A DNA stretch of 58,208 nt. It comes from an uncultured Acetatifactor sp. (GTDB taxonomy: Bacteria; Bacillota; Clostridia; Lachnospirales; Lachnospiraceae). Position 1 is the first letter of the stretch. Every line of letters starts with the position of its first letter. The stretch lies in the NCBI GenBank assembly GCA_947595925.1, contig CANQEV010000014.1, positions 1 through 58,208 on the forward strand, given 5' to 3'. Made by a program: the position numbers and the translations under genes. A model generated the notes under the pieces. It worked only from the letters and a program-made list of their open reading frames with translations, did no database searches and had not been told where the DNA came from. This document shows positions 7,459-16,289 of the stretch, piece by piece.

Positions 7459-8130
7459 ATGTATCGACTGCTGATCGTGGAGGACGATCGGAGCATTGCG
7501 GAGGCGGTCAGGGAACAGGCTGAAATGTGGGAGATGGATGTCCGTATCGCGGAGGACTTCCGGAATGTGCTGGCGGAATACACGGCGTATCAGCCCCATA
7601 TCGTCCTGTTGGACATCGGACTGCCTTTTTTTAACGGGTATCACTGGTGCGGCGAGATCCGGAAGATCTCGAAGGCGCCCATCATCTTTATCTCTTCCGC
7701 CTCCGACAACATGAATATCGTGATGGCGATGAATATGGGGGCGGACGATTTTATTGCGAAGCCTTTTGACGGAAATGTTTTGATCGCGAAGATCCAGGCG
7801 CTTCTGCGCAGGGCCTATGACTTTTCCGCGGATGTCCCGATCCTGGAGCATAGGGGCGCTTTCCTGAACACCGGGGACGATACGCTGATCTACGAGGGGC
7901 AAAGCGTTTCCCTCTCCAAGAACGAGTATCGTATCCTGCTCTGCCTGATGGAAAACAAGGGGAGGATCGTGAGCCGGGAGAAGCTGATGGAGAGGCTGTG
8001 GAAGACTCAGCAGTTTGTGGACGAGAATACGCTGACGGTGAATATCAACCGCCTTCGGAAAAAACTGGACGCCGCCGGACTGAAGGATTTCATCGCGACA
8101 AAGGTGGGCGTGGGCTATCTCATTGAGTGA
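7459..8130 (+). CDS. BceR-like OmpR-family response regulator
   Basis: 223 residues. The receiver domain has EDD near residues 8-10, the phosphoacceptor Asp52 in VLLDIGLP and the conserved Lys in AKPFD. A winged-helix OmpR-type DNA-binding domain follows, with LSKNEYRILLCLMENKGRIV and TVNINRLRKKL. The start follows AAGGGAGGGGAGAGGG. It is paired with the histidine kinase downstream and the ABC transporter after that, the conserved order of peptide-antibiotic detoxification modules. Matching operators lie before this gene and before the transporter, so it probably activates both. The inducer (for example bacitracin or a lantibiotic) cannot be determined from sequence. Confidence 0.92.
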   Translation: MYRLLIVEDDRSIAEAVREQAEMWEMDVRIAEDFRNVLAEYTAYQPHIVLLDIGLPFFNGYHWCGEIRKISKAPIIFISSASDNMNIVMAMNMGADDFIAKPFDGNVLIAKIQALLRRAYDFSADVPILEHRGAFLNTGDDTLIYEGQSVSLSKNEYRILLCLMENKGRIVSREKLMERLWKTQQFVDENTLTVNINRLRKKLDAAGLKDFIATKVGVGYLIE

Positions 8131-8221
8131 CACGGATGTCATGTTTGCGATCCGGATTCCAGAGAAAAGTACCCATGAGGTTAGGAAACCCGACCCTGAA
8201 TCATTTTGGAAAGGAGAGCGT

Positions 8222-9211
8222 ATGCAATTCTTTTTAGAATACATGAGGCAGCGCCGGAGGGGACTTTTGCTGTTCCTCCTGGCCTGCGCGGTCTTCTGCG
8301 TGAGTTTTTTTCTGTACCGGCTTCCTGTGGCCGCCGTGTTATACCCGGCCTTTCTCTGCGCTCTGTTGGGAGCGTTCTTCCTGCTGCGGGATTTTCTCCG
8401 GGTGAAGAAACGGCACGGGATCCTTCTCCGGGCCCGGGAGATGACCGCCGCCACGCTCTCGGAGCTTCCCTGCATTGAAAGCCTGGAGGATCGGGACTAT
8501 CAGGAGGTGATCCGGGCCCTTCAGCGGGAGACGGCGGCGCTGCAGGAGGATCTCTCTGCGCAGTATCAGGACCGGTTGGAGTACTATACCGTCTGGGTGC
8601 ATCAGATCAAGACGCCCATCACTTCCATGCGGCTCTCTCTCGAGGCGGAGGATACCCCGCTCTCCCGGAAGCTGTCTTCGGACCTGAGACAGATCGAGCA
8701 GTATGTGGAGATGGTGCTGGCGTTCCTGCGCCTAGATTCCCCGACCACCGATTATGTCTTTAAGGAATATGACATCGACGGGATCGTAGGGCAGTCCGTG
8801 GCAAAATTTGCCTCAGAATTCATCGCCCGGAAGATTCGGCTGGACTATACGCCCCTGGAGATTCGGGCGGTCACGGACGATAAATGGCTCTCCTTCGTGA
8901 TCGAGCAGATCCTTTCCAACGCCTTGAAATATACGCCCCGGGGCTGTGTGAAGATTTACCGGAAGGAGAAAAAGACCTTCTGCATCGAGGACACCGGTAT
9001 CGGCATTGCGCCGGAAGATCTTCCCCGGGTCTTTGAAAAGGGTTATACGGGGTACAACGGCAGAGAGGATAAGCGGGCCAGCGGGATCGGGCTTTACCTC
9101 TGCCGGCAGGTCTGCGACAGGCTGGGGATCGGCATCGGCATCGCGTCGGAGCCGGGCCGTGGAACCTGTGTGAGCATCGATCTGGAGCAGTATGAGCTGA
9201 AGAGGGAATAG
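8222..9211 (+). CDS. BceS-like sensor histidine kinase (intramembrane-sensing type)
   Basis: 329 residues starting at ATG 8222 behind AAAGGAGAG; a longer in-frame start at 8123 lacks a ribosome site. Two closely spaced membrane helices (about residues 14-32 and 37-56) leave almost no extracellular loop, the hallmark of BceS-type kinases that sense through their transporter. The phosphoacceptor is His127 in WVHQIKTP. ATP-binding boxes follow: QILSNALKYTP (N box), EDTGIGIAPEDLP (G1) and GIGLYLC (G2). It should phosphorylate the regulator encoded just upstream. The bceAB-like genes begin 292 bases downstream, behind their own operator. Confidence 0.92.
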   Translation: MQFFLEYMRQRRRGLLLFLLACAVFCVSFFLYRLPVAAVLYPAFLCALLGAFFLLRDFLRVKKRHGILLRAREMTAATLSELPCIESLEDRDYQEVIRALQRETAALQEDLSAQYQDRLEYYTVWVHQIKTPITSMRLSLEAEDTPLSRKLSSDLRQIEQYVEMVLAFLRLDSPTTDYVFKEYDIDGIVGQSVAKFASEFIARKIRLDYTPLEIRAVTDDKWLSFVIEQILSNALKYTPRGCVKIYRKEKKTFCIEDTGIGIAPEDLPRVFEKGYTGYNGREDKRASGIGLYLCRQVCDRLGIGIGIASEPGRGTCVSIDLEQYELKRE

Positions 9212-9214
9212 AAA

Positions 9215-9230
9215 CTTACAGGAGTGTAAG
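9215..9230. promoter_or_regulatory. BceR-type operator upstream of the ABC transporter genes
   Basis: CTTACAGGAGTGTAAG is a perfect six-base-arm palindrome matching TNACA-N4-TGTAA. It starts four bases after the kinase stop codon. A further half-site TGTAAG lies at 9246-9251. The position between bceS-like and bceA-like genes is where the regulated transporter promoter is expected, though I cannot place its -35/-10 boxes with confidence. Confidence 0.8.
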
Positions 9231-9237
9231 GAAAAAG

Positions 9238-9285
9238 GCGGGAAATGTAAGCTGATTCGATGGCGGTTCATTTCCCGCTTTGTTA
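9238..9285 (+). terminator. Hairpin between the kinase and transporter genes
   Basis: GCGGGAAAT (9238-9246) is exactly complementary to ATTTCCCGC (9270-9278), with a 23-base loop and TTTGTT after it. The T-run is weak. It may separate the low-level two-component transcript from the induced transporter transcript, or act as an attenuator. The rest of the gap up to 9503 holds no gene. Confidence 0.45.
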
Positions 9286-9503
9286 TCATAACTTCAGAAA
9301 GCAAAAGCGGCGGCGAGATACGGACATCCGGCTGAGGAAAAGACGACTGTGACGACCCGGAATGTTTCACTGGAGCAACGGCGTCTGGTTGAGGCGGCCT
9401 CGGGCCGTTGGCCTGGAGGAAGAGTATCCTGCAGGGACGGCCCGCACGGTTTCAGGGGAGGAAGGAGTCCTGCCGCGGGAGCTTCAAGAAGGAGGAATAC
9501 CGT

Positions 9504-10268
9504 ATGAGTATATTGGAGGTAAAGGGTCTGAAAAAGGTCTATGTGACCCGCTTTGGCGGAAACAAGGTGGAGGCCCTGAAAAATGTGAATTTCAGCGTGG
9601 AGCAGGGAGAGTATGTGGCTATCATGGGCGAGTCCGGTTCCGGAAAGACTACGCTCCTGAACATTCTGGCGGCGCTGGATAAGCCCACCGCCGGGACTGT
9701 TGTCCTGGACGGTCGGGACCTGAAAGGGATCCGGGAGACGGAGGTTGCCGCTTTTCGGCGGGACCACCTGGGATTTGTGTTTCAGGAGTTTAACCTGCTG
9801 GACACTTTTACGATCGAGGACAATATCTATCTGCCCCTGGTCCTGGCGGGAAAAAATCACCGGGAGATGCGGCAGCGCCTGGATCCCATCGCCGCCAGGC
9901 TGGGGATCGCGGAGCTGCTGAAGAAGTATCCCTATGAGGTTTCCGGGGGACAGAAGCAGAGGGCTGCCGTGGCCAGAGCCATGATCACGGAGCCGAAACT
10001 GATCCTGGCGGACGAGCCCACGGGGGCGCTGGACTCCCGGGCCGCCGACGAACTTCTGCGTTTGTTCTGCGAGGTGAATACCCTGGGGCAGACGATCCTG
10101 ATGGTGACGCATTCCGTAAAGGCCGCCAGCATGGCGAACCGGGTGCTGTTCATAAAGGACGGGGAGGTGTTCCATCAGATTTTCCGGGGGAAGGATACGA
10201 ACGAACAGCTCTACCAGAAGATTTCGGACACGCTGATCCTGCTTGCGACGGGAGGGATGGAGAAATGA
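9504..10268 (+). CDS. BceA-like ABC transporter ATP-binding protein
   Basis: 254 residues from ATG 9504 behind AAGGAGGAA. Walker A is GESGSGKT, the Q-loop lies in FVFQEFNLLD, the signature is VSGGQKQR, Walker B is LILADEPTGALD and the H-loop is MVTHS. The sequence belongs to the MacB/LolD-like group used by BceAB transporters. It powers the partner permease, to which it is coupled by a four-base overlap. The upstream operator suggests induction by the BceRS-like system. Role by family: removing cell-wall-targeting peptides from their lipid targets and driving the sensor kinase. Confidence 0.92.
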   Translation: MSILEVKGLKKVYVTRFGGNKVEALKNVNFSVEQGEYVAIMGESGSGKTTLLNILAALDKPTAGTVVLDGRDLKGIRETEVAAFRRDHLGFVFQEFNLLDTFTIEDNIYLPLVLAGKNHREMRQRLDPIAARLGIAELLKKYPYEVSGGQKQRAAVARAMITEPKLILADEPTGALDSRAADELLRLFCEVNTLGQTILMVTHSVKAASMANRVLFIKDGEVFHQIFRGKDTNEQLYQKISDTLILLATGGMEK

Positions 10269-12343
10269 GAATGGGATTCTATCCAAAGCTGGCGCTCCGG
10301 GATATCCGTAAGAACCGGAGGCTGTTTCTGCCCTATATCCTCACCTGTTCCGGCATGACGATGATGTTTTATATCATCATGTATATGGGGGTGAACGATG
10401 TCCTCACTCCCATGAAGGGCGCGGATACCCTGCGGCAGGTCTTCGCCTTGGGGAGCTGGGTCATCGCGGTCTTTTCTGCGATCTTTCTCTTTTACACGAA
10501 CTCTTTTCTCATGCGGAGGCGGAAAAAGGAGTTTGGACTTTATAATATCCTGGGGATGGGAAAGGGCAATATCGCCCGCATCCTGTTCTGGGAGACCCTT
10601 TTGATCGCCCTGCTTTCCATCGGTGCGGGGCTGCTTGGCGGGATCTTGTTCTCCAAGCTGGCGGAGCTGGGACTGGTGAACCTGATCCAGGGGGAGGTGA
10701 CTTACGACCTGTCGATCTCCTTCCTCGCGGTAAAGAGAAGCGTCCAGGTATTCGGGGTGATCTTTGTCATCCTGTTTTTGAGCTCCCTCTTTCAGATCCG
10801 GTTTTCCAGCGCGGTGTCGCTTCTCAGGAGCGAGAGCGCGGGGGAGAAGCCGCCCAGGGGGAATTTCCTTTTCGGACTGGCGGGGGTGGCGCTGCTGGCC
10901 GCGGCGTATTGGATCGCGGTGACCACGAAGGATCCGCTTTCGGCCCTGCTCCAGTTCTTTTTCGCGGTCCTCATGGTCATCCTGGGAACCTATCTCCTGA
11001 TGATCGCCGGGTCCGTGCTGTTCTGCCGTCTGCTGCAGAAAAACAAGAACTATTATTACCGGCCGAATCACTTTGTCTCCGTTTCTTCTATGGTTTACCG
11101 CATGAAGCGGAACGGGGCGGGGCTGGCGTCCATCTGTATCTTGGCCACCATGACCCTGGTGACGATGGCTTCCACCACCTGTCTGTATTTCGGGGAGGAA
11201 AGCGTGATCCAGAGGCGTTATCCGAGGGAGATCAACCTGTATGTCAACATGGGGAACGCTTCCGCCATATCGGATGAGAATATCGGGGCGTTCCGGGAGG
11301 AGCTGGACAGCATGTCCGCGTCCCGGGGCGCAAGGCCGGAAAATGTCACCAGCTTCCGGGCGGCTCTCGTGGCGGGGCTGCTGCGGAACGGCGAGGTGGA
11401 GACGGATGTGACCAGGGTGGGAAGCGTTTCCCTGTCGGATTACGCGAACCTGTACAGCTTCTATTTCATTCCTCTGTCGGATTACAATGCGTTTACCGGG
11501 CAGCAGGAGGTACTGCAGGACGGAGAGGCCATCGCCTGTGTCTATCAGGGAGATTTCTCCGGGGACAGTGTCGCCTTCCGGGGAGGGCAGACTTTTCAGA
11601 TCGTCAGGTATCAGGAGGATATTCCTGTCCAGGGAGATCTGATCCTGACGTCTACTTCCAGCATGGCGCTGGTGGTTCCAGACCTTGCTTACGCCGTGAA
11701 GGGCCTGGATAGGATAGCGGACTTTAATGGGGATCCCGTCGTGACTTATGCCTGGCAGTACAATTTTGACACCGGCCTGGACAGGGAGGGACAGATAGCG
11801 CTGTGCCAGTATCTTGGGGAGCGCTTTCGCGATCCAGTGGAGGAAGACGGGACGATATGGACGGCGAAGTACGGCGACGGCGTCCGGTATCGGTTTCTGG
11901 AATCCCAGGAGGAAGAGAGGGAAGACTTTTACGGAATGTTCGGCGTGCTCTTTTACATCGGGGTGCTTCTGAGTATCGTGTTCACCATTGCCGCCGTGCT
12001 GATCATCTACTATAAGCAGATCTCGGAGGGCTATGAGGATCAGGCGCGCTTCGAGGTCATGCAGAAGGTTGGCATGACGAAGCGAGAGATCCGCAGAAGC
12101 ATCAACTCCCAGCTTTTGACGGTGTTCTTTCTGCCGCTGGTCTTCGCGGCCCTGCACCTGACGTTCGCCTTTCCGCTGATCCAGAAGATCCTGCTGGCTT
12201 TCGGCCTGGACAATGTGCGGCTGTTTGCGGTTACCACCGCCGTCTGCCTGGCGCTGTTCGCCCTGTTTTACACCGTCGTCTACCGGCTCACCGCCAACGC
12301 CTACTATGCGATCGTAAGCGGCGCCAGGGAGGAGGATAGATGA
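10265..12343 (+). CDS. BceB-like FtsX-family ABC permease
   Basis: 692 residues, slightly longer than typical BceB. Four N-terminal helices include the FtsX core, with EFGLYNILGMGKGNIARILFW in the first cytoplasmic loop region. More helices follow, then a large extracellular domain (about residues 315-555) before the last three helices. The second FtsX segment contains GMTKREIRRSINSQ. The large extracellular domain between helices 7 and 8 is the feature that gives Bce permeases their peptide specificity. The start overlaps the ATPase stop by ATGA, and the stop overlaps the next small gene in the same way, so three genes are translationally coupled. Confidence 0.92.
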   Translation: MRMGFYPKLALRDIRKNRRLFLPYILTCSGMTMMFYIIMYMGVNDVLTPMKGADTLRQVFALGSWVIAVFSAIFLFYTNSFLMRRRKKEFGLYNILGMGKGNIARILFWETLLIALLSIGAGLLGGILFSKLAELGLVNLIQGEVTYDLSISFLAVKRSVQVFGVIFVILFLSSLFQIRFSSAVSLLRSESAGEKPPRGNFLFGLAGVALLAAAYWIAVTTKDPLSALLQFFFAVLMVILGTYLLMIAGSVLFCRLLQKNKNYYYRPNHFVSVSSMVYRMKRNGAGLASICILATMTLVTMASTTCLYFGEESVIQRRYPREINLYVNMGNASAISDENIGAFREELDSMSASRGARPENVTSFRAALVAGLLRNGEVETDVTRVGSVSLSDYANLYSFYFIPLSDYNAFTGQQEVLQDGEAIACVYQGDFSGDSVAFRGGQTFQIVRYQEDIPVQGDLILTSTSSMALVVPDLAYAVKGLDRIADFNGDPVVTYAWQYNFDTGLDREGQIALCQYLGERFRDPVEEDGTIWTAKYGDGVRYRFLESQEEEREDFYGMFGVLFYIGVLLSIVFTIAAVLIIYYKQISEGYEDQARFEVMQKVGMTKREIRRSINSQLLTVFFLPLVFAALHLTFAFPLIQKILLAFGLDNVRLFAVTTAVCLALFALFYTVVYRLTANAYYAIVSGAREEDR

Positions 12344-12516
12344 AGGCAGGTCTCACGAAATTAAAGCTGCGAAAGCTTCTCTCCAACCTGGTCTTCTGGT
12401 GCGGCATGTTTCTGGTGGGCGTGATCGCGGTCCCCGCGGGGATCTGCTACATCCTCATCTCCCTGCTGATAAAGCTCACGGACCTGACGGTGAACAGAAT
12501 TAACAGGAGAGGATAG
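12340..12516 (+). CDS. 58-residue membrane microprotein coupled to the BceB-like gene
   Basis: The ATG at 12340 overlaps the permease stop (ATGA), behind the ribosome site GGGAGGAGG. The product is 58 residues: a basic N-terminus with several Lys/Arg and Leu, a long hydrophobic stretch (about residues 16-46, including FWCGMFLVGVIAVPAGICYI), then a polar basic tail ending RINRRG. It has one long or two short membrane helices. Overlap, ribosome site and codon use like the neighbours all support a real gene. I know no BceAB operon with an accepted third small subunit of this kind. Inference: an accessory or regulatory subunit of the transporter-kinase complex. Confidence 0.75.
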   Translation: MKAGLTKLKLRKLLSNLVFWCGMFLVGVIAVPAGICYILISLLIKLTDLTVNRINRRG

Positions 12517-12622
12517 AGGGCCTGTAAAAGCGGCGCGGCGCTGCCGGCTCGGGCGGCTCTTGGGTTGGCACAGGCAGTCCGTTTTTAGCATCTTTTTGAC
12601 AATTTTTGGGTAAATTTTTCGG

Positions 12623-12659
12623 AAAAAAGATTAAGAATGGATTGTTCTTAATCTTTTTT
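12623..12659 (+). terminator. Terminator of the bce-like operon
   Basis: AAAAAAGATTAAGAA (12623-12637) and TTCTTAATCTTTTTT (12645-12659) form a perfect 15-bp stem with a seven-base loop and a T-run in the stem, effective in both directions. Its 3' arm overlaps the -35 box of the next promoter. Confidence 0.85.
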
Positions 12660-12670
12660 GCGTATATAAT
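12642..12670 (+). promoter_or_regulatory. Promoter of the heterodimeric ABC exporter
   Basis: TTGTTC (12642-12647), a 17-base spacer and a perfect TATAAT (12665-12670). The -35 box lies inside the terminator hairpin, so read-through from upstream and initiation here may influence each other. The start codon follows about 90 bases later. Confidence 0.65.
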
Positions 12671-12765
12671 GGAACTGTTGCCAGTTGACAGACGAAATGT
12701 GGCGAGCCGGCGGAGAAGGCTTGTAAAAACGGCGCGGAGAGGTCCGCGCGCAAGGTAAGAGAGAC

Positions 12766-14505
12766 ATGAAATTTATACTGAAGTATCTGAAAAAGTACCT
12801 GGGGATCATGGCGGTGGGAACCTTTATCAAGATCGTCGCCAGCATGGGGGAGCTCTTGATCCCCTATGTTCTGGAGCATATCATCGACAACGTGGTCCCC
12901 AGGAAACAGGTGAGCGCCGTCCTGATCTGGGCGCTGGTGATGATCGTCCTGGCGGTTCTGGTCAGGCAGTTTAACATCACGGCAAACCGCATGGCGGTGA
13001 GGGTGTCCAAGGACAGCAACTATGATATCCGGCGGGATCTCTTCTGGAAATCTCTGAATCTGTCCGGCAGTCAGGTGGACGAGATCGGTCTTCCCTCCCT
13101 GACGTCGAGAATGACTTCCGATTCTTATAATCTGCAGAACTTTATCCGCAGCGTCCAGACCATGGGGATCCGGGCGCCGATCCTGCTCCTGGGAGGGATC
13201 CTTGTGACCCTGGCCATGGACAGGAGGCTGGCTTTGATCCTCTGCACCATGGCGCCGCTGATGATCGCCATCATGGTATATATCTCATTAAAAGGGATTC
13301 CCTTTTACGAGAAAGTGCAGGCCAGCGTGGATGACATCGTCCGCATCATGCGGGAAAACATCACCGGGATCCGGGTGGTGAAGGCCCTCTCCAAGGAAGA
13401 CTATGAGAAAAAACGGTATGAGAAGACCAACGACGAGATGACAAAGCGGGATATCACGGCGGGGGCGGTGATGGCGCTGCCGGGGCCCTTGGTGACAATG
13501 CTTCTGAACATCGGCCTGACGCTGGTGGTCTTTGTGGGCGCGTACCTGGTGAACCAGGGTGTTACGAAACCCGGCGTGATCCTGGCGTTCCTGACCTATT
13601 TCAATATGATGATGATGGGGACCATGGGCCTGAGCCGCGTGTTTATCATGATGTCCAAGGCAAACGCCTCTGCGGACCGGATTTCGGCGGTGATCTATCG
13701 GGAGGAGGATTTAAAGACGATCCCGGAGGACGAGGCGGCCCACACGGACCGGGAGGGCTATATCGTCTTTGACCATGTGACGTTCCGGTACGGGAGCGAC
13801 GATCCCCTGGCGGGGCACGACCGTCAGAATTGCCTCACGGACATCGACTTTACGATGCAGAAAGGGGGCTCCCTGGGGATCATCGGCGCTACGGGTTCCG
13901 GCAAGACCACCATCGCAAATCTCCTGATGCGGTTTTATGACGCGGATCAGGGACATATCTTTTTGGATGGAAGGGACGTGCGCACTTATGAAAAGGATGA
14001 GCTGCACAATCTGTTCGGCGTGGTCTTCCAGAACGACGTGATCTTTGCGGAGAGCCTGCGGGACAATATCGCCTTTGGAAGAAAGGTGGACGAGGAAAGG
14101 CTCTGGGCCGCGGCGGAGGACGCCAGGGCGAAGGATTTCCTCTCGAAGTACGAGGACGGCCTGGACCATGAGGCGGTGATCCATGGGGCGAATCTGAGCG
14201 GCGGGCAGAAACAGAGGATCCTGATCGCCAGGGCGCTGGCGGCAAAGCCTAAGATCCTGATCCTGGACGATTCCTCCAGCGCTCTCGACTATAAGACGGA
14301 TGCGGATCTGAGGAAGGCGATCCGGGAGAACTACGACGACGCTACCACGATCGTCATCGCTCAGAGGATCAGTTCCATCATGAGCCTGGACGACATCATC
14401 GTATTGGACGAGGGAGAGATCATCGGCCACGGGACCCATGAGCAGTTGATGCAGGACTGCAGTCTCTACCGGGATATCTACCGGACCCAGATGGGAGGTG
14501 TGTGA
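12766..14505 (+). CDS. ABC exporter half-transporter, subunit with degenerate ATPase site
   Basis: 579 residues: a six-helix type IV transmembrane domain (about 1-300), then a nucleotide-binding domain with Walker A GATGSGKT (about residue 375), signature LSGGQKQ and Walker B ILILDD. The catalytic Glu after Walker B is Asp, and the H-loop reads IAQR instead of IAHR. These changes are typical of one half of heterodimeric exporters such as LmrCD or TM287/288, where only one ATP site hydrolyses. The partner with canonical residues starts two bases after this stop. Likely role: drug, peptide or lipid export; the substrate cannot be read. Confidence 0.9.
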   Translation: MKFILKYLKKYLGIMAVGTFIKIVASMGELLIPYVLEHIIDNVVPRKQVSAVLIWALVMIVLAVLVRQFNITANRMAVRVSKDSNYDIRRDLFWKSLNLSGSQVDEIGLPSLTSRMTSDSYNLQNFIRSVQTMGIRAPILLLGGILVTLAMDRRLALILCTMAPLMIAIMVYISLKGIPFYEKVQASVDDIVRIMRENITGIRVVKALSKEDYEKKRYEKTNDEMTKRDITAGAVMALPGPLVTMLLNIGLTLVVFVGAYLVNQGVTKPGVILAFLTYFNMMMMGTMGLSRVFIMMSKANASADRISAVIYREEDLKTIPEDEAAHTDREGYIVFDHVTFRYGSDDPLAGHDRQNCLTDIDFTMQKGGSLGIIGATGSGKTTIANLLMRFYDADQGHIFLDGRDVRTYEKDELHNLFGVVFQNDVIFAESLRDNIAFGRKVDEERLWAAAEDARAKDFLSKYEDGLDHEAVIHGANLSGGQKQRILIARALAAKPKILILDDSSSALDYKTDADLRKAIRENYDDATTIVIAQRISSIMSLDDIIVLDEGEIIGHGTHEQLMQDCSLYRDIYRTQMGGV

Positions 14506-14506
14506 C

Positions 14507-16276
14507 ATGGCAGGATTGGATACGGTGTCAAGAAAGCCGAAGGACGCCAAGGGTACGCTCCTGCGGATGCTGTCCTATATCGGGCAGCGCCGGGCGGCGA
14601 TCCTGGGTATCGTGCTTCTCTGTATCATCAGCAATCTTCTGGCGCTTCTTGGGCCCTCGCTGGCCGGCAGCGCTATCAATGAGGCCGCGGCGGGGGCGGG
14701 CAAGGTCAACTTTGACCGGGTGACCTACTATGCCGTGAGGATGTTGATCTGTTATCTGGCTTCCGCCGTGCTGACGATCTCCATCAACGTGGGCATGGTC
14801 TATGTGAGCAAGTGGATCTCCCGGAAGATGCGCCGGGATATCTTTGAAAAGCTGATGCGGCTCCCGGTGGGGTTCTTTGACAGGAATCAGGCCGGCGACA
14901 TCATCAGCCGCGTCTCCTATGACGTGGACGTGATCGGAACCTGCCTTGCCACCGACGTGGTGCAGATTTTGACAAGCGCGGTGACGGTCCTGGGTTCCTT
15001 TATCATGATGGTGATCCTCTCGCCCCTGCTGGCGCTCACCGTGCTGGTGACGATCCCCATCGCCATCATCTACACGGCGAAGATCCGGAAGGTGACGCAG
15101 CCGCTCTTCTCCAAGCGGTCCAGAAATTACGGGAAGATGAACGGGTTTGTGGAGGAAATGCTCTCCGGGCAGAAGACCATACTGGCCTATTCCTATGAGG
15201 GCCAGGTCCAGGAGAGGTTTGACGGGATCAATAAGGAGGTTGCGGATTCCTATAACGAGGCGGAGTATTACGGGTGCAGCATGGGCCCTACGGTGAACGC
15301 CATCAACAACCTGGGCCTCTGCCTGATCGCGCTGTTTGGCTCCCTCCTTTATATGAAGGAGATGATCTCCCTGGGGCAGATCTCTTCGTTTGTGCTGTAC
15401 TCCAGGAAGTTTTCCGGCCCCATCAACGAGATCGCGAACATCGTCAACGAGATCTATTCCGCGCTGTCTGCCGCGGAGAGGGTCTTTAACCTCCTGGACC
15501 AGGAGGAAGAACTGTCGGACGCGGAGGGAGCGGAGGAGCTTCAGAACGTCCGGGGGAACGTGGAGCTCTCCCATGTGTATTTCGGCTATGAGGGCGGCAA
15601 GACCATTATCCACGATTTAAACCTCCAGGCGGATGCCGGCAAGCTCATCGCCATCGTAGGACCTACCGGCGCGGGCAAGACGACCATCATCAACCTGCTG
15701 ATGCGATTTTATGACGTGGACGAGGGAAGCGTTTTGGTGGACGAGAAGGACATTCGGAAATACACCCGGGAGAGCCTGCGAAAGGCCTACGCCATGGTTC
15801 TGCAGGACACCTGGGTCTTCCGGGGGACGATCTTTGAGAACATAGCCTACGGCAAGGAAGACGCCACGAGGGAGGAAGTCGAAGCGGCGGCGAAGGCGGC
15901 CAGGATCCACTCCTTTATCATGCGCCTGCCCAAGGGGTACGACACGGTGATCACCGAGGACGGGGGCAATATCTCCAAGGGCCAGAAACAGCTTTTGACC
16001 ATCGCCCGGGCCATGCTCTACGACGCCCGGATGCTGATACTGGACGAGGCCACCTCCAATGTGGACACCAGCACGGAGCGGGAGATCCAGAAAGCCATGC
16101 GGGAGCTGATGAAAGACAAGACCTGTTTTGTCATCGCCCACCGGCTTTCCACCATACAGAACGCGGACAAGATCCTGACCCTGGATCACGGCGACGTGGT
16201 GGAGCAGGGGAGCCACGAACAGCTCATGGAGAAAAAAGGTTTTTATTACAGGCTTTATGCCTCACAATTTGAGTAG
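14507..16276 (+). CDS. ABC exporter half-transporter, catalytic subunit
   Basis: 589 residues from ATG 14507 behind GGGAGG. Six membrane helices (about 30-320) precede an ATPase domain with Walker A GPTGAGKT (about residue 385), Walker B MLILDEATS with the catalytic Glu, and H-loop IAHR. The signature motif is altered to ISKGQKQ, so the complete hydrolytic site would combine this Walker A/B with the intact LSGGQ of the partner. This complementary pattern of defects strongly supports a heterodimer with the preceding protein. A receiver-domain gene follows directly after it. Confidence 0.92.
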   Translation: MAGLDTVSRKPKDAKGTLLRMLSYIGQRRAAILGIVLLCIISNLLALLGPSLAGSAINEAAAGAGKVNFDRVTYYAVRMLICYLASAVLTISINVGMVYVSKWISRKMRRDIFEKLMRLPVGFFDRNQAGDIISRVSYDVDVIGTCLATDVVQILTSAVTVLGSFIMMVILSPLLALTVLVTIPIAIIYTAKIRKVTQPLFSKRSRNYGKMNGFVEEMLSGQKTILAYSYEGQVQERFDGINKEVADSYNEAEYYGCSMGPTVNAINNLGLCLIALFGSLLYMKEMISLGQISSFVLYSRKFSGPINEIANIVNEIYSALSAAERVFNLLDQEEELSDAEGAEELQNVRGNVELSHVYFGYEGGKTIIHDLNLQADAGKLIAIVGPTGAGKTTIINLLMRFYDVDEGSVLVDEKDIRKYTRESLRKAYAMVLQDTWVFRGTIFENIAYGKEDATREEVEAAAKAARIHSFIMRLPKGYDTVITEDGGNISKGQKQLLTIARAMLYDARMLILDEATSNVDTSTEREIQKAMRELMKDKTCFVIAHRLSTIQNADKILTLDHGDVVEQGSHEQLMEKKGFYYRLYASQFE

Positions 16277-16289
16277 AAAGGCAGTATTT

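Noticed and set aside
7255..8475. A 406-codon minus-strand frame
   Set aside because: Antisense to the response regulator and kinase; low-quality composition; it ignores the clear promoter and operator on the plus strand.
10211..12157. A 648-codon open frame on the minus strand
   Set aside because: It lies wholly antisense to the BceB-like permease, has Arg/His/Gln/Pro-rich composition typical of the complement of GC-rich coding DNA, and has no ribosome site or domain.
12685..12690. A TTGACA box close to the ABC exporter start
   Set aside because: No acceptable -10 lies 15-19 bases downstream; the TATAAT at 12665 with its own -35 is better placed.
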